Source: Roseovarius atlanticus | GTDB taxonomy: Bacteria; Pseudomonadota; Alphaproteobacteria; Rhodobacterales; Rhodobacteraceae | Direction: 5' to 3' | Length of the DNA stretch: 64,000 nucleotides | NCBI RefSeq assembly: GCF_001441615.1 | Contig: NZ_LAXJ01000002.1 | Location: 496,001-560,000 of the forward strand | Part shown: piece by piece, positions 45,607 through 53,975 of the stretch | How positions within the stretch are numbered: position 1 is the first letter of the stretch | Layout of the letters: every line of letters starts with the position of its first letter | Made by a program: the position numbers and the translations under genes | Notes under the pieces: model-generated | The model's input: only the letters and a program-made list of their open reading frames with translations | What the model was told of the DNA's origin: nothing | Databases searched by the model: none

Positions 45607-45635
45607 GCGAGTCGAAGATTAACGTCGCAAACCCA

Positions 45636-45676
45636 CGTCGGTATTGCGTCGGTATCCGGGTGGCATCGCGTCGGTA
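45636..45676 (-). repeat. Phased CGTCGGTA repeats, locus B
   Basis: CGTCGGTA (TACCGACG on the minus strand) occurs at 45636-45643, 45647-45654 and 45669-45676: spacings of 11 and 22 bases, so on one helical face. A four-unit cluster of the same motif is at 20592-20633. This locus lies between the two glutamine-synthetase operon parts. Confidence 0.6.
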
Positions 45677-45784
45677 TTTTCGTCAGACCGAAATCGTTAC
45701 GATACCGGACGCGCAGACCCCGTGGCGTGGGCGCTGGAAATGGCTTAGAACGGCCTTGAACGGGCCGAATGGCTCGGCTAGCGT

Positions 45785-45807
45785 AAATTTGATCAAATTT
45801 CTGGTGT
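45785..45807. promoter_or_regulatory. Palindrome AAATTTGATCAAATTT upstream of amidotransferase gene
   Basis: A perfect 16-base palindrome (45785-45800) followed by CTGGTGT ends four bases before the ATG at 45811. TTGANCAAATTT followed by GGTGT recurs at 51708-51724 upstream of the DegT aminotransferase gene. It is a candidate operator shared by both transcription units. Confidence 0.55.
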
Positions 45808-45810
45808 GAC

Positions 45811-46488
45811 ATGAAAATCGGCATCCTGATGACCGGACACGCCCTGCCCGACCTGATCGAGAGCACGGGCGACTACGACGCGATGTTCGCCGACCTGCTA
45901 GGGCGCGACGGCTTTACCTTCGAGCGGTATGACGTGGTGGACGAGGTCTATCCCGACAGCCCCGATGACGCCGATGGCTGGCTGATCACCGGATCGAAAC
46001 ATGGCGCTTACGAGGATCATCCGTGGATCAAGCCGCTGGAGACGTTCATCCGCGACATCCGCGATGCGGGCAAGCCGCTGATCGGAGTGTGCTTTGGTCA
46101 CCAGATCATCGCGCAGGCCCTGGGCGGCAAGGTGGTGAAATTTCCCGGCGGCTGGTCGGTGGGGCGCACCGAGTACGAGATCGACGGCACGCCGATGACC
46201 ATGCACGCCTGGCACCAGGACCAGGTGGTCGAGCTGCCCGAGGGCGCCGAGGTGATCGGGCGTTCGGAGTTCTGCGAGAACGCGGCGCTGATGATCGGGG
46301 ACACGATCCTGACGATCCAGCCGCACCCGGAATTCACCGCGCATGTGTTGCAGACCATCATCGACCAGCGCGGCGCGGGCGTGGTGCCCGACGACCAGCT
46401 GGCCCGGGCCACTGCCACTGCCCAGACGCCCACGGACGCCGCCGCCTTTGCCGCGCGGATGGCGGCGCATTTCAGGAAAGGGGCCTGA
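45811..46488 (+). CDS. Class I glutamine amidotransferase
   Basis: The 225-residue protein is a stand-alone class I GATase. The catalytic triad is seen as GVCFGHQ (nucleophile Cys near residue 93) with His/Glu in IQPHPEF. MTMHAWHQDQVVELP is the usual substrate-proximal region. Beside two glutamine-synthetase-like ligases and an FAD oxidase, it may hydrolyse gamma-glutamyl intermediates, a role filled by PuuD in E. coli, though PuuD itself looks different. It probably starts the operon to 50293. Confidence 0.87.
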   Translation: MKIGILMTGHALPDLIESTGDYDAMFADLLGRDGFTFERYDVVDEVYPDSPDDADGWLITGSKHGAYEDHPWIKPLETFIRDIRDAGKPLIGVCFGHQIIAQALGGKVVKFPGGWSVGRTEYEIDGTPMTMHAWHQDQVVELPEGAEVIGRSEFCENAALMIGDTILTIQPHPEFTAHVLQTIIDQRGAGVVPDDQLARATATAQTPTDAAAFAARMAAHFRKGA

Positions 46489-46489
46489 C

Positions 46490-47851
46490 ATGGCCAACGA
46501 TTGGACGACCGGACTGCCCGAGGCGGCGCAGGCCTATCTGGAGAACCGGCGGCTGGACGAGGTGGAGTGCATCGTCGCCGACCTGCCCGGCATCGCGCGG
46601 GGCAAGGCGGTGCCGGCGACCAAGTTCGCGCGGCAGGACTATTTCCATCTGCCCGACTCGATCTTTTACCAGACCATCACCGGGGACTGGGGCGAGGCCG
46701 CGGGGGCCGAAGGGTTCATCGAGCGAGACATGATCCTGACGCCGGACATGAGCACCGCGACGGCGGCGCCCTGGACCGGGGACTGGACGTTGCAGGTGAT
46801 CCACGACGCCTATGACCGCGACCGCAAGCCGATACACTTCGCGCCGCGCAACGTGCTGAAGCGCGTGGTGCAGCAATACGAAAAGCTGGGGCTGAAGCCC
46901 GTGGTGGCGCCGGAAATGGAGTTCTTCCTGATCGCGCGGAATCTGGACCCGCGTCAGGAGATCGAGCCGATGGTGGGCCGGTCGGGCCGTCCGGCGGCGG
47001 CGCGGCAGGCCTATAGCATGACGGCGGTGGACGAGTTCGGCCCGGTGATCGACGACATCTACGATTTCGCCGAGGCGCAGGGCTTCGAGATCGACGGGAT
47101 CACGCAGGAGGGCGGCGCCGGGCAGCTGGAGATCAACCTGCGGCACGGCAATCCGGTAAAGCTGGCCGACGAGGTGTTCTATTTCAAGCGGCTGATCCGC
47201 GAGGCGGCGCTGCGGCACGATTGTTTCGCCACCTTCATGGCCAAGCCCATCGCCGCCGAGCCGGGAAGTGCGATGCATATCCATCACTCGATCATCGACA
47301 TGGAGACCGGCAAGAACGCGTTTTCCGGGCCGCAAGGTGGCGAGACGGACATGTTCTATCAGTTCATCGGCGGCTTGCAGGAATACATGCCGGCGGCGAT
47401 CGGCGTGATGGCGCCTTATGTCAATTCCTATCGCCGCTACGTCAAGGACAATGCCGCGCCCATCAACCTGGAATGGGGGCGCGACAACCGGACGACGGGC
47501 ATCCGCGTGCCCCTGTCCAAGCCCGAGGCGCGGCGGGTGGAAAACCGGATCGCGGGGATGGACTGCAACCCGTACCTTGGCATCGCGGTCAGCCTGGCCT
47601 GTGGTCTTTTGGGGATCAGGAACGAGCTGCGCGCCAAGCCGCAGTTCCGGGGCGACGCCTATGAGGGCGAGCCGGATTTCCCCGACGGGTTGGGCGCGGC
47701 GCTGGATCTGTTCGACGAGGCGACCGAACTGCACGACGTGCTGCACCCCGAGTTCGCGCGGGTCTATTCCATCGTCAAGCGCACGGAATATGCCGAGTTT
47801 CTACAGGTGATTTCCCCGTGGGAGCGCGAGCATCTCTTGATGAATGTCTAG
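46490..47851 (+). CDS. Glutamine-synthetase-family ligase (PuuA-like) 2
   Basis: The 453-residue ligase begins one base after the amidotransferase stop. VECIVADLPGIARGKAVPATKF, APEMEFFLIARN, EGGAGQLEINLRHG, AMHIHHSIIDMETGKNAF and RVPLSKPEARRVENR cover the metal, ATP and substrate regions of the gamma-glutamylamine synthetase branch. Closest by outline to gamma-glutamylputrescine synthetase PuuA. A sister gene lies at 44290. The last bases overlap the start of the next gene. Confidence 0.88.
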   Translation: MANDWTTGLPEAAQAYLENRRLDEVECIVADLPGIARGKAVPATKFARQDYFHLPDSIFYQTITGDWGEAAGAEGFIERDMILTPDMSTATAAPWTGDWTLQVIHDAYDRDRKPIHFAPRNVLKRVVQQYEKLGLKPVVAPEMEFFLIARNLDPRQEIEPMVGRSGRPAAARQAYSMTAVDEFGPVIDDIYDFAEAQGFEIDGITQEGGAGQLEINLRHGNPVKLADEVFYFKRLIREAALRHDCFATFMAKPIAAEPGSAMHIHHSIIDMETGKNAFSGPQGGETDMFYQFIGGLQEYMPAAIGVMAPYVNSYRRYVKDNAAPINLEWGRDNRTTGIRVPLSKPEARRVENRIAGMDCNPYLGIAVSLACGLLGIRNELRAKPQFRGDAYEGEPDFPDGLGAALDLFDEATELHDVLHPEFARVYSIVKRTEYAEFLQVISPWEREHLLMNV

Positions 47852-48992
47852 GGCGGGGCTTGCCCTTGGTGTGATGGCCTTGGCTGTGGCGGGGCTGTGG
47901 CTGCTGCGCGACGGCCCTGCCCCGGCCCCGACACCGGCTGCCGAGGTGTCGTCCGGGATCGAGCGGCACGCCTTCCTGGAGGGGCTGCCGCTGGACGAAG
48001 GGGGCTATGCGCTGTTGCTGCACGAGCAGGTGACCGGCGACGGGCTGCGCGTGGTGCGGGATGCCGACGCGCTGAAGGCGGCGCAGGGACAAGCCTATTA
48101 CACCGACAATCCGGGCGCGCAGCTGAAGCGGACGTTGCTGTCGGTCGTATTCCTGAGCCCGCCGGGAATGCCGCCGGACGGTGCCTTTGTCACGGTGCTG
48201 CAAGACAAGCAGGCCGTCGAGACGTACCGCTGTTACCGCGCTTTCTGTGCCGGGAACGAGGCTTTCGATCCGCCGCATGAGCGGGACATGGCGGGTCTGG
48301 TCGAGGCGTCGGAGCCGGTCGACCTGGTGACCGAGAATTTCGACCACCACGACGCCGCACGCGCGCGGATGTTCAAGCTGATGCAGGACCCGGACGTGGT
48401 GCTGATCGAGCCGCCGGACCTGCCGGCGCCGGGAACGATCGTCTTTCCGGCACGGGTGCGGCTGAGCCTGCCCGCGATCCTGCTGGAGGTGGACGAGAGC
48501 GGGCACCAGCCGGTGGAGCCGTTCGACGAGGCGGCGCTTGAGGCGCGGTTCATCGCCGGGTTCACCCATGCCTTTCCCGAAACCGATGCCTATCGCCTGA
48601 ACCCGATGCATGTCGGGCGGCTTTACCCGTCGCAGCATGGCTGGCCCGTCGTGGGCAAAGAGATCGACGGGTACCTGCGCGACACTGATGGAGAGTTGCG
48701 CGGGCTGGGCGGGATCATGGTGATCGAACCGTCGCTGACGGTCGATCTGACCGAGCGCATCGTCGAGGCACTGCAAGCCGAGGATGCCTTTGCCGCGATG
48801 CCAGAGTTTGCGCCGCCCGAGCCGCCCTTTGTGGCGGAAAGGCTGGCGGAGATGGCCGAGGCGTATCTGGGCCATCCCTGCCCCGAGTGTTTCAAGATCG
48901 AGTTGGATGTCGCGACGGTCGACGGCATCCGGGTGGAGAGGCTCGATGCGCCCTCTTTCTTACTGAGCTATTACAGGATCTTGCCGCAATGA
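47844..48992 (+). CDS. Membrane-anchored periplasmic protein in amine-utilisation operon, unknown
   Basis: The 382-residue protein has an N-terminal hydrophobic segment (ALGVMALAVAGLWLL) followed by a Pro/Ala-rich linker, so it is probably anchored or exported. Cys pairs occur as YRCYRAFC and HPCPECF. No family recognised. It overlaps the ligase gene by eight bases and the FAD oxidase gene by four (ATGA), so it is a firm member of this operon. Confidence 0.65.
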   Translation: MSRAGLALGVMALAVAGLWLLRDGPAPAPTPAAEVSSGIERHAFLEGLPLDEGGYALLLHEQVTGDGLRVVRDADALKAAQGQAYYTDNPGAQLKRTLLSVVFLSPPGMPPDGAFVTVLQDKQAVETYRCYRAFCAGNEAFDPPHERDMAGLVEASEPVDLVTENFDHHDAARARMFKLMQDPDVVLIEPPDLPAPGTIVFPARVRLSLPAILLEVDESGHQPVEPFDEAALEARFIAGFTHAFPETDAYRLNPMHVGRLYPSQHGWPVVGKEIDGYLRDTDGELRGLGGIMVIEPSLTVDLTERIVEALQAEDAFAAMPEFAPPEPPFVAERLAEMAEAYLGHPCPECFKIELDVATVDGIRVERLDAPSFLLSYYRILPQ

Positions 48993-50293
48993 ATCTGCTT
49001 TATTCCAACGACAAACCGGGGACGTACCCTGATAGCTGGTATGCCGCGACGACCGAGCCGCTGGCGCCGTTCGAGCCGTTGCGCGGCGAGACCCGCGCGG
49101 ATGTCTGCGTGGTGGGGGCTGGGTTCACCGGGCTGTCGGCGGCGCTGCATCTGGCCGAAGCTGGCCTGGACGTGGTGCTGCTGGAGGCGCATCGCGTCGG
49201 CTTCGGCGCGTCGGGGCGCAATGGCGGGCAGTTGGGCAGCGGGCAGCGGCAAGACCAGCAGACGCTGGAAAAGATGGTGGGGCGCGACGACGCGGCCAAG
49301 CTGTGGGAGTTGGCGGAAGGGTCGAAGGACCTTGTGAAAGGGCTGGTGGCCAAGCACGGAATCGACTGTCACCTGAAGCCGGGGATCGCGCATATGTGCT
49401 TTTCCAAGGCGGAAGTGCGCGAAGAGCATGACTATGCCGATTTCCTGTTCCGTCGCTATGGCTATGACCAGATCGAGACGCTGGACCGGGACGCCGCACA
49501 GGCGCTCTGCCCCTCGCCGAAATACGTGGGCGGGTCGCTGGACATGTCGGCGGCGCATCTGCACCCGCTGGCCTTTGCCCTCGGCCTAGCGCGGGCGGCG
49601 CGGGACGCGGGCGTTAGGATATACGAGCGGGCCGAGGTGCACCGGATCGACGAGGGCGCTCCGGCGGTGGTGGCCACCGATGCGGGACGGGTGACGGCGG
49701 ATCACGTGATCCTGGGCTGCAACGGATATCTCGGCGGGCTGAACCGGCAGGTTGCGGCCAAGGTGATGCCGATCAACAATTTCGTGGTGGCGACAGAGCC
49801 GCTGGGGGACGACGCGGCCAAGGTGCTGACGCGGGACGTGGCGGTGGCGGATTCGAAGTTCGTGGTGAATTACTTTCGCCTGAGCCATGACAGGCGGCTG
49901 CTGTTCGGCGGGGGCGAAAGCTATGGTTATCGGTTCCCGGACGATATCGCGGCGCTGGTGCGCAAGCCGATGACGCAGATCTTCCCGCATCTGCGGGACG
50001 TGAAGATCGACCATGCCTGGGGCGGGACCCTGGCGATCACGATGAAGCGGATGCCGTACCTGGCGCGGGTGGCGCCGAATGTCTTGTCGGCCTCGGGCTA
50101 TTCGGGACACGGGGTGGGCATGGCCACGTTCTCGGGCAAGCTGATGGCCGATGCGGTGCGCGGAGAGGCCGAGGGCTTCGACACGCTGGCGCGGGTGCCG
50201 GCGCCGACTTTTCCGGGGGGCACGGCATTCCGCTCGCCCCTGCTGGTGCTGGCGATGACGTGGTACGCGACGCGCGACCGGCTGGGGGTCTGA
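48989..50293 (+). CDS. FAD-dependent amine oxidase (PuuB/DAO type)
   Basis: The 434-residue flavoenzyme has a dinucleotide motif VCVVGAGFTGLSAALHLAEAG near residue 39, the DAO signature GRNGGQLGSGQRQD, and C-terminal ASGYSGHGVGMATFSGKLMAD. This matches gamma-glutamylputrescine oxidase PuuB and related oxidases, which deaminate the gamma-glutamylated amine. It follows the ligases in the same operon, which supports that role. ATG 48989 overlaps the preceding stop. Confidence 0.88.
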   Translation: MNLLYSNDKPGTYPDSWYAATTEPLAPFEPLRGETRADVCVVGAGFTGLSAALHLAEAGLDVVLLEAHRVGFGASGRNGGQLGSGQRQDQQTLEKMVGRDDAAKLWELAEGSKDLVKGLVAKHGIDCHLKPGIAHMCFSKAEVREEHDYADFLFRRYGYDQIETLDRDAAQALCPSPKYVGGSLDMSAAHLHPLAFALGLARAARDAGVRIYERAEVHRIDEGAPAVVATDAGRVTADHVILGCNGYLGGLNRQVAAKVMPINNFVVATEPLGDDAAKVLTRDVAVADSKFVVNYFRLSHDRRLLFGGGESYGYRFPDDIAALVRKPMTQIFPHLRDVKIDHAWGGTLAITMKRMPYLARVAPNVLSASGYSGHGVGMATFSGKLMADAVRGEAEGFDTLARVPAPTFPGGTAFRSPLLVLAMTWYATRDRLGV

Positions 50294-50299
50294 GGCGGG

Positions 50300-50581
50300 T
50301 CAGCCGCACGGAACGCGAAAGGCGTGATGGCGGGCGCCTGCTCCAGTGTGGCGGACGACCCTCAGGGGCCCGCGCCGCCAGGTGACGACTCCGGACGGGC
50401 CGGTGCGGGTGTCCTCGAAGCCAAGATCCGCCAGAAGGTGCGGCGAGATATCGGCGAGCCGTTCGAGATCGGCAAGCATCTTCCCGTCGGCCGGATCAGG
50501 ATTTCTCACGGGCTGCATCCAATGGCGCAGACGCTGCGCGAGCGATGGACGTGACGGGGTTGGCAGGGCGATATCGACCAT
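50300..50581 (-). CDS. Small DUF1127-like protein
   Basis: The 93-residue basic protein has a helical core LADLERLADISPHLLADLGFEDTRTG, which resembles DUF1127/YjiS-type proteins (LxDIGL motif), then an Arg/His-rich tail. ATG 50581 with AAAGG seven bases upstream is preferred; ATG 50602 is possible. It is convergent with the FAD oxidase gene and divergent from a LysR gene, a common arrangement for regulator-target pairs. Confidence 0.6.
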   Translation of the reverse strand: MVDIALPTPSRPSLAQRLRHWMQPVRNPDPADGKMLADLERLADISPHLLADLGFEDTRTGPSGVVTWRRGPLRVVRHTGAGARHHAFRVPCG

Positions 50582-50657
50582 GGAAATGCCTTTCGGGATC
50601 ATGATGCCCCGAAGATAGGGCGCGACGCGGCTTGCGTTCAAACCATTCTTTCTGGCA

Positions 50658-50684
50658 CCATGGATGAGAAAACCTGATCCATGG
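50658..50684. promoter_or_regulatory. Inverted repeat CCATGGAT-N11-ATCCATGG before LysR gene
   Basis: The perfect 8-bp inverted repeat ends seven bases before the LysR ATG and reaches into its ribosome site (GGAG). It may be an operator for the LysR protein on its own promoter and the divergent DUF1127-like gene, or an RNA hairpin that limits translation. Confidence 0.45.
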
Positions 50685-50691
50685 AGCGGCG

Positions 50692-51579
50692 ATGAAACTG
50701 CCCCCGCTGAATGCCCTGCGCGCCTTTGAGGCCGCCGCCCGCCACGAAGGCTTTGTCGGGGCTGCGGAGGAATTGCACGTGACACGCGGGGCGATCAGCC
50801 GGCAGATCAAGCTGCTGGAAGAGCACATCGGAACGCTGCTGTTTCGCCGCCACGGCAAGGGCGTCGCACTGACCGAGGCCGGGCGGCGGTTGCAACCCGT
50901 GCTGACCCGGGCGTTCGGCGACATCCTGGCCGAGGCATCGCGGATCGGGGCGGAGGCATCGGATTTGCGGATCATCTGCCCGCCCGCCACCTCGATCCGC
51001 TGGCTGCTGCCGCGGCTTGAGAGGTTCCGCGCCCTGCACCCCGAGATCGGCGTGCGGCTGACCACGGATTTCGTGGGGCCATACGGGTTCGACGCGCACC
51101 AGTATGACGTGGGGTTTTCGGTCACGCACTGGCCGGACCGGCCCGGCGACCTGAAGGTGGAAACGCTGTTTCCGGTCGAAGTCACCCCCGCCTGCGCGCC
51201 GTCATTGCTGGCCGCAAAGGGACGGCCCGAGCGGCCCGAAGACCTAGCCCGGTTCCCGCTGTTGCACGAGACGCCGCGCCGTGCCGATTGGCGCGCGTGG
51301 CTGGAGGCGTTCGACGTGCGGGGCGTGGACGCCAACCAGGGCAGCGATTTTCCCAATCTCGACATGGCGGCCAAAGCGGCGACGTTGGGTGCGGGGGTGG
51401 TGATGGCAGACCTAGCGCTCAATCGCGACGAGTTGGAGTCGGGCCTGTTGGTCAAGCTGTTTCCGGAGATGGTCTGCACTTCGCCCACGGGGGGCATCTG
51501 CCTGATTGCATCGCGCGACAGGTGGGATGACCCGAAGGTGGCGGCGTTTCGCGATTGGGCGGTGGCCGAGACGCGGTGA
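50692..51579 (+). CDS. LysR-family regulator (GcvA-like)
   Basis: The 295-residue regulator has an N-terminal winged helix with LNALRAFEAAARHEGFVGAAEELHVTRGAISRQIKLLEE, and a ligand domain starting LRIICPPATSIRWLLPRL. It is of the GcvA/AmpR subgroup by the N-terminal pattern PPLNALRAFEAAARH. Divergent from the DUF1127-like gene, with an inverted repeat before its start. Target unknown. Confidence 0.9.
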   Translation: MKLPPLNALRAFEAAARHEGFVGAAEELHVTRGAISRQIKLLEEHIGTLLFRRHGKGVALTEAGRRLQPVLTRAFGDILAEASRIGAEASDLRIICPPATSIRWLLPRLERFRALHPEIGVRLTTDFVGPYGFDAHQYDVGFSVTHWPDRPGDLKVETLFPVEVTPACAPSLLAAKGRPERPEDLARFPLLHETPRRADWRAWLEAFDVRGVDANQGSDFPNLDMAAKAATLGAGVVMADLALNRDELESGLLVKLFPEMVCTSPTGGICLIASRDRWDDPKVAAFRDWAVAETR

Positions 51580-51642
51580 GGTGTCAGCGACGTCGGAGGC
51601 GGATTAGTCCCCCACGTCGAAACGGAGTTTCGACGCCCCCCT

Positions 51643-51664
51643 GGGATATTTATCGCCAGAGGAA
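51643..51664 (-). repeat. Dispersed intergenic motif, copy 3
   Basis: On the minus strand TTCCTCTGGC-N2-AAATATCCC-like sequence matches copies 1 and 2 in full at the fixed positions. It lies 64 bases after the LysR stop, in the gap before the aminotransferase gene. Confidence 0.65.
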
Positions 51665-51707
51665 GCGCGGGCGTGGTGTTGCCCGTCATGAAATCTTCGC
51701 TTTGGAG

Positions 51708-51724
51708 TTGAACAAATTTGGTGT
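51708..51724 (+). promoter_or_regulatory. TTGAACAAATTTGGTGT motif upstream of aminotransferase gene
   Basis: The 17-base motif closely matches TTGATCAAATTTCTGGTGT at 45789-45807, allowing a two-base spacer difference. It lies 44 bases before the ATG at 51769. Its left half-site is less symmetric than the first copy. Confidence 0.45.
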
Positions 51725-51768
51725 AATACTTTCGGAAAATCAAAAAACGACATACAGGAAATCCGAAA

Positions 51769-53004
51769 ATGACCCAGGCCGCCACGTCCCCCGCCCCCAA
51801 TGTCTATGACGCCGAACCCATCCCCGAGGCGGCCCGGGCCGAGATCGACCGGATGCTGCAATCGGGCGACCTGTTCCGGTATACCGCACCCGAGGATGCG
51901 CCGGTCAGCCTGCTGGAGCGGGAATTCGCGGCGGTGATGGGCACGCGCTATGCGCTGGCGGTGTCGTCCTGTTCGGCGGCGCTGTTCCTGTCGCTGAAGG
52001 CGCTGGGGCTGCCGCGGGATGCGCGGGTGCTGATCCCGGGGTTCACCTTTGCCGCGGTGCCGTCGTCGGTCATTCATGCCGATTGCGTGCCGGTGCTGTG
52101 CGAGGTGGGCGAGAATTACCGGATCGACATGGCCGATTTCGAGGCCAAGTTGGACGAGCGGATCGACGCGGTGATCGTCAGCCACATGCGGGGCCATACC
52201 TCGGACATGGATGCGATCATGGGGCTGTGCGACGTGCGCGGCATCCCGGTGATCGAGGACGCGGCGCACAGCCTGGGCACGATCTGGGGCGGGCGCAAGA
52301 TCGGCACTCTGGGCCGCGTGGGCTGTTTCAGTTTCCAGTCCTACAAGCTGGTGAATGCGGGCGAAGGCGGGATCCTTGTCACCGATGACGCGGACCTGGT
52401 GGCGCGGGCGGTGATCATGTCGGGGGCATACGAGCATAACTGGGCCAAACACATGGCGGGGGACGACCCGCTGCTGGCGGCGGCCTTTGCCGACTGGCAG
52501 AACCGTCTGCCGCTCTACAACCTGCGCATGGGCAACCTGAGCGCGGCGATCATCCGCCCGCAGCTGCCCGAGGTGGCGCGGCGGGTGCGTGACGGGCGTG
52601 ACAACCACGATTACGTGGCCGGGCGCCTGAACGGGTCACCCTGGATGCAGGTGCCCGACAAGCTGGAGTCTGAGGAGCGGGCGCCGGATTCGATCCAGTT
52701 CAACCTTGTGAACATGAGCGATGCCGAGGTGCGCGCCTTTTCCGCCGCCGCCGCCGAGCGCGGCGTTAAGGTGCAGGTGTTCGGCATGTCGGCTGACAAT
52801 GCGCGCGCCTTCTGGAACTGGCAGTTTCTGCCGGGGCCGACGCCCGAGCTGCCGCGGACGCGGGCAATGCTGATGCGGGCCTGTGACGTGCGACTGCCTG
52901 CGCGGCTGACGCGCCAAGACCTCGATTTCGTGGCCGATGCGCTGATCGCCGCGGCGGAGGTCGCGGCGGGTCCGATCGAGCCCGAGCGCGTATACGGCAC
53001 CTAG
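51769..53004 (+). CDS. DegT/DnrJ/EryC1/StrS-family aminotransferase
   Basis: The 411-residue PLP enzyme is of the sugar-aminotransferase type. VSSCSAALFLSLKALGLPR binds the cofactor phosphate, IEDAAHSLGTIWGG holds the Asp, and the Schiff-base Lys lies in FSFQSYKLVNAGEGG. No nucleotide-sugar or surface polysaccharide genes are near, so the substrate may be a small amine or keto acid. AGGA precedes the ATG by 10 bases. It is convergent with a LysR gene, overlapping by four bases. Confidence 0.88.
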   Translation: MTQAATSPAPNVYDAEPIPEAARAEIDRMLQSGDLFRYTAPEDAPVSLLEREFAAVMGTRYALAVSSCSAALFLSLKALGLPRDARVLIPGFTFAAVPSSVIHADCVPVLCEVGENYRIDMADFEAKLDERIDAVIVSHMRGHTSDMDAIMGLCDVRGIPVIEDAAHSLGTIWGGRKIGTLGRVGCFSFQSYKLVNAGEGGILVTDDADLVARAVIMSGAYEHNWAKHMAGDDPLLAAAFADWQNRLPLYNLRMGNLSAAIIRPQLPEVARRVRDGRDNHDYVAGRLNGSPWMQVPDKLESEERAPDSIQFNLVNMSDAEVRAFSAAAAERGVKVQVFGMSADNARAFWNWQFLPGPTPELPRTRAMLMRACDVRLPARLTRQDLDFVADALIAAAEVAAGPIEPERVYGT

Positions 53005-53966
53005 AGCAGCTCCAGCTGATCTTTCAGGAAGGGATGCTCGGCCGAAGCCGGGGCAATGATCGTGTCGCGCAGGATCGGGCGCAGGGTTTCGGCCAGCTGC
53101 GCCGGCAGGTCCTGAAGGATGTCCTTGCGCGCGGTCAGGCTGATGGTGCGGGTCAGCGGCTCGAACGGGAGCGGCATGACGTCGATCTGGTCGGCAAAGC
53201 GGCGGGCGCGCATCAGCGCCAAGGGGGGCAGGATGGTCCAGCCGGTCCCCTGCCCCACCAGCGCCAGGATGGCGTGGTAGCTGTCGAGCTCGAACCGGTG
53301 TGGCAGGCTGAGCTTCTGCCGGGCGAGATGCGCCGATAGCAGCCGGCCCATGTAATGCCGTTGGGTGTACTGGATGAGCGGCAGGCGTTTCAGCTGTCGC
53401 AGCACGTCGCCGTCCGGTTTGATCCGGGCCTTGGGGGCCGCGACGACGAACCCCTCGCGCAAGAGCGGATGAACCTCGGCCCAGTCGTCGCCGGCGTTGA
53501 GTTCGGCAGCGACGATCATGTCGAGCGTGCGGCTTTCCAGGAGGTCGTAGAGGTAGTGGCTGGCGCCGGTTTCCAGCAGGAACTGGCTGGTCTTGAGCTC
53601 GCCCGCCACATGGGTCAGCAGCTGCGGCGTGACGTCGGCCTCGAAATCCTCGATCATACCAAGGCGGAAGCGGGTCAGCATCGACATGTCGGACATCGCC
53701 AGTTCCGCGCGGGCCTGGGCGGCCTCGTTCAGGATGACCTGGGCGCGGCGTTTCAGGATCTCGCCCGCGGGCGTCAGGCGGATGGGGCGGGCGTTGCGTT
53801 GCAGGAGCGTGGCGCCCACCGCGCCTTCGAGATTGGTCAGCTGCTGGCTGACCGCCGAGGGGCTGGCGCCGAGCCGCTTGGCCGCGGCGGAAATCGAGCG
53901 CTCGTCGGCCGCGGCCATGAACACCTCGATCCCCCACAGGGTGATGCGGCCGGGGCTGTCGACCAT
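53001..53966 (-). CDS. LysR-family regulator
   Basis: The 321-residue regulator has the helix-turn-helix FMAAADERSISAAAKRLGASPSAVSQQLTNLEGAVGATLLQR and a C-terminal ligand domain. It begins nine bases after the phaR stop with TAAGG in front, so it may share phaR transcription. Its 3' end overlaps the aminotransferase gene. Target unknown. Confidence 0.88.
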   Translation of the reverse strand: MVDSPGRITLWGIEVFMAAADERSISAAAKRLGASPSAVSQQLTNLEGAVGATLLQRNARPIRLTPAGEILKRRAQVILNEAAQARAELAMSDMSMLTRFRLGMIEDFEADVTPQLLTHVAGELKTSQFLLETGASHYLYDLLESRTLDMIVAAELNAGDDWAEVHPLLREGFVVAAPKARIKPDGDVLRQLKRLPLIQYTQRHYMGRLLSAHLARQKLSLPHRFELDSYHAILALVGQGTGWTILPPLALMRARRFADQIDVMPLPFEPLTRTISLTARKDILQDLPAQLAETLRPILRDTIIAPASAEHPFLKDQLELL

Positions 53967-53975
53967 GCGCGCGCC

